Origin: Stentor coeruleus
Taxonomy: Eukaryota > Ciliophora > Heterotrichea > Heterotrichida > Stentoridae
DNA length: 64,000 bases
Assembly (NCBI GenBank): GCA_001970955.1
Contig: MPUH01000154.1
Coordinates: 29,424 to 93,423 of the forward strand
Direction: 5' to 3'
Numbering within the stretch: the first letter of the stretch is position 1; every line of letters starts with the position of its first letter. This document shows, in pieces, positions 1 through 10,307 of this stretch. The notes under the pieces were generated by a model. The model was not told the origin of the DNA. It worked only from the letters and a program-made list of their open reading frames with translations, and made no database searches. A program made the translations under genes and the position numbers.

Positions 1-2169
1 CTTATAAGTTTCCATCTCATGTCTAATACTTTTAATCAAATTCTGACACGCTCCAACAATCCATTGATCCATAAAATTATCCAAATTCATCAATGATTCA
101 GGATTATACTGATAATTACTATCAGTAGTACTTTCAAATCTATTAGCATTCTGAACAAAAAATCTATAAGCATTAAACCATGGTAAAAACACATCTCTAA
201 CCATACTTCTAACACCTTCATCTTTGAATTTTATAGGCTCAGCACGAACTAAAGGTGAATTCATAAGATAAAGTCTTAAAGCATCAGCTCCAATTTCATG
301 TACCAAAATCATAGGATCTGTGAAGTTTTTCTTGCTTTTCGAGAGCTTTTTGCCATCTTTATCTAATACAAGCCCATTGACGATAAGGTTTTTAAATGGG
401 TTTTTGTTAAAAAGTCCTGTGCCAAGGACTAAAAGTGTATAAAACCATCCACGAGTCTGATCAAGTCCTTCTGCAATGAAGTCTGCAGGGAAACGTTTTG
501 CGAATTCTTCTTCATTTGTTGTGAATGGATAATGACATTGAGCATATGGCATTGCCCCACTTTCATACCAACAATCAAAGACTTCTTCAATTCTATGAAG
601 CATACCTTTACCTTTTTGACTTGGGATTGTTATATGGTCTATATATTGTCTATGTAAATCATTGATATCTGATACTCCTGATAAGTCTTTTAGTTCTTGG
701 ATTGAGCCAACACAGACTATTTCTTCTAAATCATCAGAAACCCATAAAGGAATTGGGTTTCCCCAGAACCTACTTCGTGAAAAACACCAGTCACGAGCAT
801 CTTGAAGCCAATTATGGAAACGTTTTTCTTGAACAAATGAAGGTACCCAACGAGCATCCATGTTATTACGAAGAAGATCTTGTTTTATATGCTCAACTCG
901 GATAAACCAACTTTTTACTGGGCGGTAGATAAGAGGAGTATTACTTCGCCAGCAGAAAGGATAAGAGTGGTTGTGTGTACCAATGTAGATAAGTCTTTTA
1001 GATTCTTTGAGCATTTGTTTAATAGGGTCGTTGGCTTCATGGAAGTGCTTGCCTGCTAGAGCTGGGATGGCATTAGTGAAAATGCCGTTCTCATCTAATG
1101 GGTCAGGTGGGTTTTCCTGTGAAACAATCCCTTCCCTTATAAACAAATTAAAATCATCTTCACCATAAGGAGCGCAATGTACAATCCCTGTACCAGAATC
1201 TTTAGTAACAAACTCAGCATTATAAACTCTAAAACACCCTTGTTCTTTCATATTCTCATAAAACGGAAATAGTGGTACATACTCTAATCCTTTAAGCTCG
1301 CTTCCTTTAAATTTCTGAATAATTGTATGTTTAGTAATCTTAAGTTTCTTCAATATATCCTTCAACAAATCTTCTAACACAATATAATTCATCTCTTGTC
1401 CCTCACCTTTAAATTTAACATATTCTAAATTTGGGTTCATAGCCAAAGCAAGATTCGTCGGTAAAGTCCAAGGTGTGGTTGTCCAAGCTAAAATCGCAGT
1501 ATTTTCTTGTGAAATCAAAGGAAATGTGACAATAACACTAGCATCTTGTACATCTTTATAGTTAGAATTAGCTTCAAAATTGCTTAAAACTGTATTACAT
1601 CCACAAGAATAAGGCATAACTTTAGAGCTTCTATAAACAAGTCCTTTTTTATAAAGTTCTTTAAAACTCCACCAAACACTTTCCATAAAATTCAAGTCCA
1701 TAGTCTTATAGTCATTATCAAAATCAATCCATCTACCTAATCTTGAAATAATTGATCTCCATTCTGATGAGTACCGCATGACTATATTTTTACATCGATC
1801 ATTGTATTCTGCTATTCCTAAAGCTAAAACATCTTTTTTGGTTTTGATTGAGTACATTTTGTCGATCTCAAATTCTATTGGTAGACCGTGACAGTCCCAA
1901 CCAAAGCGTCTTTCTACATCGAAACCGTTTTGATGGGCATATCTTGTAACAACATCTTTGATTGTCCCTGCTGCTATGTGACCATAGTGAGGAAGACCTG
2001 TAGCAAAGGGTGGACCATCGTAAAATGTGTATTTTTTGTTTCCTTTATTCATTTCCAATGCTGTCATGAACGCCTTTTTTTCATCCCAGAACTTTAAGAT
2101 TTCCTCTTCTATTTCAGGGAAATTCGGCTTTTCTTGAACTTTTTCGAAAGTCGATACCCGTCGCATCAT
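1..2169 (-). CDS. IARS1: Cytosolic isoleucyl-tRNA synthetase, 3' end outside window
   Basis: Charges tRNA-Ile with isoleucine in the cytosol (class I aminoacyl-tRNA synthetase). The reverse strand is open from an ATG at 2169 (a second ATG follows directly) to the window edge, about 723 codons with no stop. Near the N-terminus PPFATGLPHYGH carries the HIGH-type ATP-binding motif, followed by the typical GWDCHGLPIE. The TTPWTLPTNLALA stretch marks the editing (CP1) domain. KLSKSKKN is the KMSKS signature at about residue 600. The order and spacing match eukaryotic IARS1 and not the mitochondrial or bacterial type. No transit peptide is visible. The C-terminal anticodon-binding part lies beyond position 1. 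The gene is divergent from the coiled-coil gene at 2719. Confidence 0.95.
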   Translation of the reverse strand, partial: MMRRVSTFEKVQEKPNFPEIEEEILKFWDEKKAFMTALEMNKGNKKYTFYDGPPFATGLPHYGHIAAGTIKDVVTRYAHQNGFDVERRFGWDCHGLPIEFEIDKMYSIKTKKDVLALGIAEYNDRCKNIVMRYSSEWRSIISRLGRWIDFDNDYKTMDLNFMESVWWSFKELYKKGLVYRSSKVMPYSCGCNTVLSNFEANSNYKDVQDASVIVTFPLISQENTAILAWTTTPWTLPTNLALAMNPNLEYVKFKGEGQEMNYIVLEDLLKDILKKLKITKHTIIQKFKGSELKGLEYVPLFPFYENMKEQGCFRVYNAEFVTKDSGTGIVHCAPYGEDDFNLFIREGIVSQENPPDPLDENGIFTNAIPALAGKHFHEANDPIKQMLKESKRLIYIGTHNHSYPFCWRSNTPLIYRPVKSWFIRVEHIKQDLLRNNMDARWVPSFVQEKRFHNWLQDARDWCFSRSRFWGNPIPLWVSDDLEEIVCVGSIQELKDLSGVSDINDLHRQYIDHITIPSQKGKGMLHRIEEVFDCWYESGAMPYAQCHYPFTTNEEEFAKRFPADFIAEGLDQTRGWFYTLLVLGTGLFNKNPFKNLIVNGLVLDKDGKKLSKSKKNFTDPMILVHEIGADALRLYLMNSPLVRAEPIKFKDEGVRSMVRDVFLPWFNAYRFFVQNANRFESTTDSNYQYNPESLMNLDNFMDQWIVGACQNLIKSIRHEMETYK

Positions 2170-2718
2170 CAAAAATTTATTAAACGTGTGCCATTTATTC
2201 TCTGTATTGCAAATTAGATAAAAATTTTTTTGGCACTTTGATTGAGAGGTTTATAGATAATCTGCTTGAAGGTGGGAAATGGATACTCTGTTTTTAATTC
2301 TATTTCAAACAAGAATATTAAAAAATTATAAATATATTCAATACCATATCCTTTCCCTCCAAAATTTCCTACAAACCTTCCCTTCATTCAAAACCTGCCC
2401 ATTTCCTCTTACACTAATAACCAAGCCTCCTTCCAATATCAAAAAAATCATATAATTAATTCTAAAAATAATCAAAATCCTTCAATCTAATCCATACACT
2501 CCAATAATCCTTCTCCAACCCATAAAATCCTGCAAACCCTTGATCCTCTCTTCCACTTTCAAAATTAATTTATCAATAAATCCTCTATCAAAATCCTAAC
2601 TCATATCAAAAAGCCTTCTAACTTTCACATCTCCCTAATCATAAAAAATTATATCTTCTAATATTCCATCCTACCATTCTAACGTTAAACTAATATGAAT
2701 ATATAAAATAATTCCGTT
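2170..2718. promoter_or_regulatory. Divergent intergenic region with sharp base-composition switch
   Basis: This is the shared upstream region of two divergent genes. From about 2170 to 2290 the plus strand is poor in C. From about 2300 to 2700 it is almost free of G: I counted 5 G against about 94 C in 2341-2640. Each half is therefore G-depleted on the strand that is sense for its own gene. No ORF or RNA gene was seen. The promoter role is inferred from position. Confidence 0.45.
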
Positions 2719-3528
2719 ATGAATAAAAAGATCAATAAACTGACTTTATCCAAAGATTTCAATAGTACCGACCCACAAAAGCGGATAAACAACAGTTCAA
2801 GTTTCCTTCTCGAAAATTCTATGACAAGAAGGGAATATCAAAGCAAAGGGAAAGAAATGTGGCAGTTAATAAACAATCGTAAAGAACTTGAAGCTAAGAT
2901 CAAAAGACTTGAAAATCGGATAAATCACTTAAGTTTTGAACAGCAAAGGACAGAAAAAACTATTGAAGGAACTAAAAAAAAACATGAGAGCTTTTCTAAG
3001 ATAAGAGATGAAGTTGCTCAAGAAAAAATCCAAAAAAATGAATATAAAAAACTACAATACAGGACTTTAAGTGAAGCAAAAGATAAACTTATGAAAGAAA
3101 GAAAGGAACTTAATGAGAAAATAAAAGAAAACAAGACGAAAATTATCCAGAAAAATGTCGAAGTGAAAAATGCGATGAAAGAAAATACTAAAATTGGCCT
3201 GCTGATGAGAAGGGAGGAAGAAAAAGAAGAGTTTTTAAGAAACAAAGAAAAAGTTGTTGAAGTTTCGGAGAGTATTAAAAAAATACATCATGGGAGGAAT
3301 TCAAGTTTTCAGACTTTAAGGCAGATGAAAGAGGAAGAGTATACAAATCGTATGCAGGAACAGATTAAAGCTCAGGAAGAAGCGGTTAAGAGAATCCAAG
3401 AACTTGAGAGGATTGAAATTGAGTTTATGGAAAAACTCCAGACAACGCAGAAAATGCAGGAAACTGTAAATAGTATCCTCTCATCACCAACCCACAAAGA
3501 TATAAATTTACTTTCATTTAACCTTTAA
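2719..3528 (+). CDS. Coiled-coil protein of unknown function
   Basis: Encodes 269 residues. I recognise no catalytic domain. Residues from about 40 to 255 are rich in Lys, Glu and Gln with hydrophobic residues at heptad-like spacing (for example KELEAKIKRLENRINHL), so a long helical coiled coil is likely. The N-terminal 35 residues are polar and probably disordered. There is no signal peptide or membrane segment. The ATG at 2719 follows a G-poor upstream region as in other genes here. The next gene, a TBC protein on the same strand, starts 67 bp after the stop. A structural or cytoskeletal role is plausible but not shown by the sequence. Confidence 0.8.
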   Translation: MNKKINKLTLSKDFNSTDPQKRINNSSSFLLENSMTRREYQSKGKEMWQLINNRKELEAKIKRLENRINHLSFEQQRTEKTIEGTKKKHESFSKIRDEVAQEKIQKNEYKKLQYRTLSEAKDKLMKERKELNEKIKENKTKIIQKNVEVKNAMKENTKIGLLMRREEEKEEFLRNKEKVVEVSESIKKIHHGRNSSFQTLRQMKEEEYTNRMQEQIKAQEEAVKRIQELERIEIEFMEKLQTTQKMQETVNSILSSPTHKDINLLSFNL

Positions 3529-3595
3529 ATGCGCATTTGTAACGAGATTTTACAGTATAAAAGAATAATTCTACATCTAAATGTCATCTTAATAA

Positions 3596-4687
3596 ATGGG
3601 GAATAGTTGTAAATGTTTTTCTAAAATAAACTCAATAAACAAAGGCAAAAAGGTAAAAACCAATCGTCCACTGCCTACAAAAAAAGATAAATCCAAGTCT
3701 TTAAAATGGGAAAAAATCCTCAAGCCCTTTAGCAGCTATGAAAACCCAATCCAAGCTTTCAAAAATCAAAACACGGCTGATTTCTGTCGCTATCTTTTAG
3801 AAGGTCCTCCTTCAGAACTTCGTTGGGATGTTTGGTTAACTATGCTTTCTATAAACCCTAAGAAAATAAATCTTGAAATTTCAATACCAGAAGACATCTA
3901 CTCAATAGAAAAAGATCTTACCCGAACATTTCCAAATCATCCATTTTTTACTAATCCTCGAGGTCAATGTGCTTTAAAAAATGTTTTAGTATCTATGGTA
4001 AATAATCATCCTGAACTTGGATATTGTCAAGGGATGAATTCAGTTGCTGGAGTTTTATTAATTGTTTCTAAAGGTAATGAGGTTGAAAGCTTAGGAATTT
4101 TAGAGAGTATTTGTATGAAACTTGGAGGTAAAGGACTTTTTGAATATGGATTTCCTTTAGTTAAAGATTTTTGTGCTCAGTTTCATGAAGAGTTGGAGGA
4201 AAAAATACCTGATGTTTTTACCTTTTTTAAAGATATTGAACTTGACGATAATTTTTGGATCACGAAATGGTTTATGACGATTTTTTCTTATTCTTTTCAT
4301 TTGGATTGTGTTGTGAGGATTTGGGATGCGGTTTTTGCTTATGGACTTGGATTTATGGTTAATATTGCTTTGGCGATGATAAGATATTTGAAACTTGATT
4401 TCTTAGGAAAAACTTTTGAAGAAATTTTAGAATATTTGCCAGAAATAAAAGAAATGTATGTGGATATTGATGCTGTATTGCTTGATGGTGTGAATTTTAA
4501 GTTTAGGAATGTTGATATTAATATTGAATCTGAAGTATGCTCGGAAACTTTGAAGGATGAAGTTGATAAAGATGAGAAAATTGTTACGAAATGGGAAGCT
4601 GCGAATTATACGTACCAGAACTCAAGGAGTATCATGGAAGAGTTTTCCTTGCTGTCTCCGAGTAATTTATCTAAATTTACTGTATAA
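3596..4687 (+). CDS. TBC-domain Rab GTPase-activating protein
   Basis: Predicted GAP that stimulates GTP hydrolysis by a Rab. Of 363 residues, about 75-290 form the TBC domain. It opens with a GPPSELRWDVWLTML-type motif. Both catalytic fingers are present: the Arg finger in IEKDLTRTFP (IxxDxxR pattern) and the Gln finger in GYCQGMN. The N-terminus MGNSCKCF has Gly2 and nearby cysteines, which suggests myristoylation and/or palmitoylation and so membrane attachment, although residue 6 is Lys where Ser is preferred. The domain matches the common small TBC family, but I cannot name a subfamily. Its target Rab is unknown; a Rab lies about 33 kb away at 36982. Codons near the 5' end favour C and those near the 3' end favour G and T. 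Confidence 0.92.
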   Translation: MGNSCKCFSKINSINKGKKVKTNRPLPTKKDKSKSLKWEKILKPFSSYENPIQAFKNQNTADFCRYLLEGPPSELRWDVWLTMLSINPKKINLEISIPEDIYSIEKDLTRTFPNHPFFTNPRGQCALKNVLVSMVNNHPELGYCQGMNSVAGVLLIVSKGNEVESLGILESICMKLGGKGLFEYGFPLVKDFCAQFHEELEEKIPDVFTFFKDIELDDNFWITKWFMTIFSYSFHLDCVVRIWDAVFAYGLGFMVNIALAMIRYLKLDFLGKTFEEILEYLPEIKEMYVDIDAVLLDGVNFKFRNVDINIESEVCSETLKDEVDKDEKIVTKWEAANYTYQNSRSIMEEFSLLSPSNLSKFTV

Positions 4688-4948
4688 ATTAAAAATCTTT
4701 ATGATAAATGATCAAGCATTCTCTTATTAAAGGATTTCCAAAGAGAATGCAAATATCCTTAAAGTGAGAAAAAATATATTAAAAACTTATGAATACATAT
4801 AAAAACCAGTAACTTCTGCAGACTCCTCTAAAACACCGAAGAAATCCAAGACTTCATGACAAAAAAACTCATCCAAAAACATAAAAAACCAGAACCTTAG
4901 CTGAAAATTATACAAACCCACTCCTACATAATTAATAACTTGTTAATT

Positions 4949-6345
4949 TTAATACATATCATCTTCAAAAGGGACATCAATACTATCCCCTTTATGAGGA
5001 ATTGCCTTTCCTGGGATTTTCCCTTTGCATTTAACCCAAGGGTGTTCTAAAACCTGATCAGCTGTGATTCGGGTATCTGGGTTCTGTGTGAGCATTAATG
5101 CTATAAGATTTTTACAGTTAAATGAAACATAGTCTGGGACGAGGAAGTCATTTTTAAGGGCACGTTTGAAAACTTTAGATTCTTTAGTACTATTAAAAGG
5201 AAATGAGCCTGTGAGAATAGTAAAAAGTAGTACCCCTGAAGCCCAGATATCAACAGGTGGGCCTAGATAATCGATTTTTTTTATGATTTCTGGGGCCATA
5301 TAATTTGGTGTCCCACAGTATATATAAGACTTTTTGTTTTTAGTTTTGCTTAAAGTTGAAAAACCAAAGTCAATAATTTTTACCTGACGAGATTGGGTAA
5401 GGAGAATATTTTCTAGTTTTATATCGCGATGAGAAACATTGTTTCTATGACAATATGCTAAACCGTTCATAAATTGACTGAAAATCTCAGCAGCATCTGG
5501 TTCGTCAAGTCGTTTTTGTGGCTGTTTCGTTATATGAGTTTGCAAAGAAAACCCTTGCACATACTCCATGACTAAATATAAGTTTTTTTCTGCAGTTATT
5601 TCTTCGATTAATTCTACAATGTTTGGGTGTTTTAGTTGTTTGAGGATTTTTATTTCTCTTTGGATGCTTTTTTGTCTCATTGGTTCTTGGATTTTTTGTT
5701 TTTCATACACTTTTATGGCAACCTTTTGTCCTGTTGCTTTACGTGTTGCGAATTTTACAACTGCATATGTACCTCGACCTATGTCAGACCATACATTATA
5801 ATTGTCTAANCCTTTTGTCCTGTTGCTTTACGTGTTGCGAATTTTACAACTGCATATGTACCTCGACCTATGTCAGACCATACATTATAATTGTCTAAAA
5901 CATCCATTTCAACGTCAGCTGCATCAAAATTTTTCGCAGGAATAATAAAAGCACTTGTTTTCGGGCCAAAAGGTGTACTCACAGCACTTAAATCTCTTAT
6001 TGACCCAGACNAAACATCCATTTCAACGTCAGCTGCATCAAAATTTTTCGCAGGAATAATAAAAGCACTTGTTTTAGGGCCAAAAGGTGTACTCACAGCA
6101 CTTAAATCTCTTATTGACCCAGATTTTGTAAGAAACAAATCCTTAAGATCAGAAGTTCTTCTAACAAGCTGCAAACCACTTTTTTCTGAAGGCAAACTAT
6201 CAAAATCCCAATCAAAATCCATAAACGATCCAACATTAGTCAAAATCTTTAAAGATGGTACTTTTGGTCTATGTTCCCCTCTAATCTCAGTCCTTGAATC
6301 CAAACTAAATCTCCCATCTTTCCCCAAATCCTTATCTTTCATCAT
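4949..6345 (-). CDS. CAMK-like serine/threonine kinase, split by two assembly gaps
   Basis: As printed the frame is broken near 5810, but this is one gene. Two single Ns (5810, 6011) sit between duplicated overlaps of 88 and 113 bp. Removing one copy of each (89 and 114 nt with the N) gives 397 residues in one frame from the ATG at 6345. Residues 1-112 are an unstructured leader. The kinase domain is about 115-372: IGRGTYAVVK glycine loop, VAIK (Lys at about 144), HRDIKLEN catalytic loop, IIDFGFS, CGTPNYMAPE, and an RITADQVLEHPW end. This is an active-looking CAMK/SNF1-type kinase. There are no EF-hands or UBA domain. The subfamily is unclear. The gene lies 67 bp from the Fes1-like gene on the same strand. 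Confidence 0.9.
5722..5898. repeat. Assembly-gap duplication around N at 5810
   Basis: The 88 bases at 5722-5809 reappear at 5811-5898 with no difference seen, separated by one N. This is an unmerged contig overlap. It shifts the kinase frame by 89 nt. Confidence 0.9.
5898..6124. repeat. Assembly-gap duplication around N at 6011
   Basis: Bases 5898-6010 recur at 6012-6124. They differ at 5962/6076 and at the last base, and both changes are synonymous in the kinase gene (Pro and Lys codons). The offset of 114 nt keeps the frame. Confidence 0.9.
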
Positions 6346-6412
6346 AGCAGTTTTATATTTAAAGCCTCATTCGGCAAATTACATATGATTATTTAAAAAA
6401 AAACCCTTAATT

Positions 6413-7192
6413 TTAACACTTAATCTCTGTATTATGTAAAACCCATTGTGTCATTTCAACAATTTCTTTATCTTGATTATTCATAAGGTAATTCAATGTT
6501 TCAAAAATTCCTAAGTTCAAGCATTCATTTGTTGGACCTTCATTTCCTTTACTTCTTGTATTGTATATGATATCTGATAGCATAAGTAAACATTTTTTGA
6601 CAATTCTTGGACTTTCTCCTGATACAAGTAATAAATTTATAGTATCAAGTCCTTTCATTTGTATAAATTGGTTTCTAGCTTCAGAGTATTGCCCTCGAAC
6701 AAGTCCACTTAAACATGCTATGTATTGTTCTTTTAGTTGTAAATCTGTTTCTTCGTTAATTCTTGCACAAAGACCTTCTAAAGCATGCTCAGCCAAAGCA
6801 TTAGCTTGTACAATAGGGTTATTTTGCACTGCTGACGTGAAAATTGACGCGCACATTTTACGTACACTTGGGTACTGAGAACCAATCATACATTTGATAA
6901 TGTGTTTAAAATACCCTAATTTGACCATATTTTGAGCCATATCAAGATTTTCTATTACTTGAAGTACCAACTCAGCTGCTTTTTCTTTTTGTTCACATTC
7001 TTCTGGGGACCCAGTTTCTAGCTCAGAAAGGATTTTCACCCCCTTTTGCATGATTTCATTGTCGTCTACCACTACTGATGATAAAGCATCTTTAAGCCAT
7101 TGCTTTGTTTCTTCGTCCATTGGTTTGAATTCTGAAGGGCGAGTTCCATCTGTATATTGCATTGACCATCTAAGTAATCCTTGCCAATCCAT
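6413..7192 (-). CDS. Fes1/HspBP1-type Hsp70 nucleotide exchange factor
   Basis: Predicted armadillo-repeat nucleotide exchange factor that releases ADP from cytosolic Hsp70. The 259-residue length is usual for Fes1. The N-terminus MDWQGLLRWSMQYTDG matches the Fes1 opening (LLxWSI...DG). The rest is all-helical armadillo repeat: KAAELVLQVIENLDMAQNMV, then YPSVRKMCASIFTSAVQNNP, where the family normally reads ...R..A..vi.t..qNNp, then LKEQYIACLSGLVRGQ. No signal peptide is seen, so it belongs to the cytosolic Fes1/HspBP1 branch and not the ER Sil1 branch. It is transcribed divergently from the TPR-cNBD gene at 7255, with only 62 bp between the start codons, so the two may share regulatory DNA. 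Confidence 0.9.
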   Translation of the reverse strand: MDWQGLLRWSMQYTDGTRPSEFKPMDEETKQWLKDALSSVVVDDNEIMQKGVKILSELETGSPEECEQKEKAAELVLQVIENLDMAQNMVKLGYFKHIIKCMIGSQYPSVRKMCASIFTSAVQNNPIVQANALAEHALEGLCARINEETDLQLKEQYIACLSGLVRGQYSEARNQFIQMKGLDTINLLLVSGESPRIVKKCLLMLSDIIYNTRSKGNEGPTNECLNLGIFETLNYLMNNQDKEIVEMTQWVLHNTEIKC

Positions 7193-7254
7193 TATTATGC
7201 TAGTTGGTGTGTAATATTAAATAATTGTTAGAATTTTCTAGAAATACGATTTAA

Positions 7255-9833
7255 ATGTCAATCAAAAGTAGACATCTGTCATATTCTCCATCAAAGATTA
7301 GCTTCTCAACACCAAATTCAATACTTACCGATGGATCAGTGAAAGTTTCATTTTTCCACAGCATTTTCCCAAACAGGGTTATTAGTGGAGATGGTTCTGT
7401 GAAAAGTTCCTCAACTTCATCGATACATCGGCAACAAATAGCCAGAATCAGCAATTTTGTCCCTAAAATGATTACCCCAAGTGAATGCAGCTCATCTGAA
7501 AACCAATCTCAGTCTTATTTTTTTGAAAAAGCTTTTTTATGCTCAGAAAAACTTGAATATGATAACGCGATCTTCCTATACAATAAACTGTTAACCCTTA
7601 ATGAAAATCATTATGAATCTCTAAACAATCTAGGAGTATGTTTTTTGAAAAAAAAACTTTACACTGAAGCAATGATTTACTTAGAAAAAGCGTTGCGTCA
7701 AAAGCCAAGTGAGATTTTTGCTTATAAAAACAAAGCTATAGCTTGTTTTGAAGGACAATTATATGAACAAGTAATAGAAACAGTAGAAAAAGCAGTTCTT
7801 AATGTAGAAAACGGGACTGAAGAACTCCATAAAATAAGGACTGCAGCTTTGCTGCAGCTAGGCAAAATATCCCCTAGCACAAGAAGATCAGATTACAGAT
7901 ATATTATCAAAAGTTCTTCGAAAAAACTAGAAAAATATTCCTCATCCCCAATACAAAGCACTTATAGATCCCGTAAAAATTTCTTAACAACAAGCCCACA
8001 CGACCTTCTTGCGCACTTTTCCAACCCATCTAAAATCCGAGTTATAAAATCAATCCCTCAAGCTTCATNCATAGATCCCGTAAAAATTTCTTAACAACAA
8101 GCCCACACGATCTTCTTGCGCACTTTTCCAACCCATCTAAAATCCGAGTTATAAAATCAATCCCTCAAGCTTCATCCTCAAGAAAAATCTTCAGTTCCCT
8201 AGACTTGCCATCAAAACAAAATTCTGAATTCCTATTAAAAACCCAGCAAAACCCTATCCCTAGGACAATAATCCGAAAAAAAACTAATGCAACCAACCCT
8301 CCACTAACTAAAAACTCTGATTTCGACCAAAACAATAAAATCAGTAACCTTAAAAACAGCCAATTAGAAAAACTAGAAAATGAAGGTTTAATCCCAAAAG
8401 AACTTACTGATATACATCTTAATAGACTTGATAATTTCTATAGCAAATATGGATCAAAAACACATATAAATTGTGAAGATATATTAGAAAGTGCTAAAGA
8501 AGATATGGCAGAACTCAAAAAAAATATAGAAAATTTTATTGTATCAACTGTAAATAATATATCGGATATACAAATAAAAAAAATACCTACAAAGACAATC
8601 ACTGAAGATGATTTAGAATTTTTGGTTTATGAATTTGATGAAGGTTTTGATAAAAGGAGGTATGATAAAATTGATTTTTTACTTAAAAAATTGGAGTTTT
8701 TTAAAAATTATAATGAAAAATTGAGGAAAAAAATATATGAAGTGTCGCATATTGTCAATTATCGACCTGGAGAAGTTGTGTTTAGTCAGGGGGATAAAGG
8801 GGAGATTTTGTTTATTATTATAAAAGGATCTATTAATGTTATTAAAAAAAGTAAAGAATTTGGTGGACAGGCAATTACAGTGAATTCGGTGTATGATGGA
8901 GATCATTTTGGGGATATTGCATTGATGAATGCTTTGAAATCAAGTTCATGCTCTTTAAGAACTGCTACTTGTGAAGCAAGTGAAGACACTTATGTTCTAG
9001 CAATACCAAAAGAAAAGTATCAAAAAATATTAATTGAAGAACAGCTTAAAAGTATTGAAGACAAAACATGTTTTTTAGGTAAAATTCCTGTTTTTAAAGA
9101 TATTGATCAGAAAAATCTTATCCCTTTAGCATGTTATTTAAATGTTACTGTTTTTGGGTTAAATGATATTATTCATAAAAAAGGTCAAATCCCATCTGGT
9201 ATGCATATTGTAATGTCTGGACACATAGAACTTTTAACTCAAGGTTATGCCACTCGTGATCTTTTTGGCAGCGAATATGCCAATGCAAGAATCCGCAAAC
9301 CAAGTCCAGACACATTTGTCAATGCCAACTACCAAGGTACGAGAATTAAAAAAGAAAAAAGTAAATCATCTTTTGAAGAACTTTACAAAAATTCAATTGA
9401 TATAAAAAACCCTGAAGTTCAAAAAGATTTAAAAAAATTCATGCGAAAAGATACAATAAAACAAATTGGAAAAAAATCGTATCTAATAAAAGATGAAATT
9501 CCTTTCGCTACACTACACACATATGATTTTTTTGGAGGAAGAGTGTTGCTTGAAAGTGCAAAAAAAATAGAGAAAAGCAAATTTACAGTAGTTGCAAAGA
9601 GTAATGTTGTAGAGATTATTGTGATAAAACCTGATCATTTGTTTCACCTTTCAGATGATATAAAATCTCAGTTGAGGATTGTTATAGAAAAATCATATGA
9701 AATTGATTGCCCGGATGATATAGATGCAGATGCTTTAGATAAAGAATTTATACAATGGCAAACTTATCGTAAAAACTGCGTTGAAGTTGTTAGAAGAAAC
9801 AAACACCTTGAAAGAAAACCTAGATTTCTGTAA
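7255..9833 (+). CDS. TPR and cyclic-nucleotide-binding domain protein, split by an assembly gap
   Basis: As printed this appears as two frames (7255-8094, and an open frame running to 9833 whose first usable codon is a TTG at 8205). Collapsing the overlap around N 8069 (107 nt) joins them in one frame of 823 residues from the ATG at 7255. TPR-like helices span residues about 85-190 (EYDNAIFLYNKLLTLN, YTEAMIYLEKALRQKPSE). A cyclic-nucleotide-binding fold follows in the second half: YRPGEVVFSQGDKGEILFII, then GDHFGDIALM and LRTATCEA, which resemble the phosphate-binding cassette with a short insertion. A second, more divergent copy follows, with an insert between its strands. There is no kinase domain or membrane segment. 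Likely a cNMP-responsive scaffold; the ligand is unknown. It starts 62 bp from the divergent Fes1-like gene. Confidence 0.85.
7964..8175. repeat. Assembly-gap duplication around N at 8069
   Basis: The 105 bases at 7964-8068 recur at 8071-8175. One internal difference (8004 C / 8111 T) is synonymous (Asp GAC/GAT). The 107-nt offset breaks the frame of the surrounding gene. Confidence 0.9.
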
Positions 9834-10307
9834 ATATCCCTATAATCTTCGAAAAATATATTATTCTATCATACTTCATTTCAAAGCAAACCTTTTTGAA
9901 TTTTCATTTATTAAAAGACAAATTTTCCTTTTTTCCCTTATATTTTTTCCTTTTAAATAATTTTTTTACTCTAATAAGAAAGAGTCGTATTCTTATAATG
10001 ATATTGTATTGATAAATGTGATATTAAGAAAGACTTTAAATTTGTCAATAAGAGTTTTGAAACATTTAAAGAACGAAGACCCAGATGCAAAAAAAAGCTT
10101 TTATGTTGATAGAGTTTCAAGTATTCCTACCAACTATTGATGAAAAAGCAACTTGACTGATTTTGAGGGTAAGATGATTGTAGAAAGTGAGCTAAATCCT
10201 TTCTCACTAAGATAAAAAATCTAAAAAAAAACACAAAAACTCAACCTTCTTCAAAAATATTCAAACATCTTATTTAACATCATTTTAAATATTTTAATAT
10301 ACTCCTC
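9834..10307. other. Convergent 3' intergenic region
   Basis: Lies between the stops of two convergent genes. A frame without ATG is open from about 9961 to 10140 and includes DIVLINVILRKTLNLSIRVL followed by KHLKNEDPDAKKSF. It reads like protein but matches nothing I know and could be a gene remnant. Nothing else was recognised. Confidence 0.3.

Noticed and set aside
1888-2097. Plus-strand ORF of 69 codons
   Set aside because: Antisense shadow of the isoleucyl-tRNA synthetase gene, whose reverse-strand motifs are unmistakable.
8205-8213. TTG used as start of a second gene
   Set aside because: The frame continues upstream after collapsing the duplication at N 8069, so this is inside the TPR-cNBD gene.
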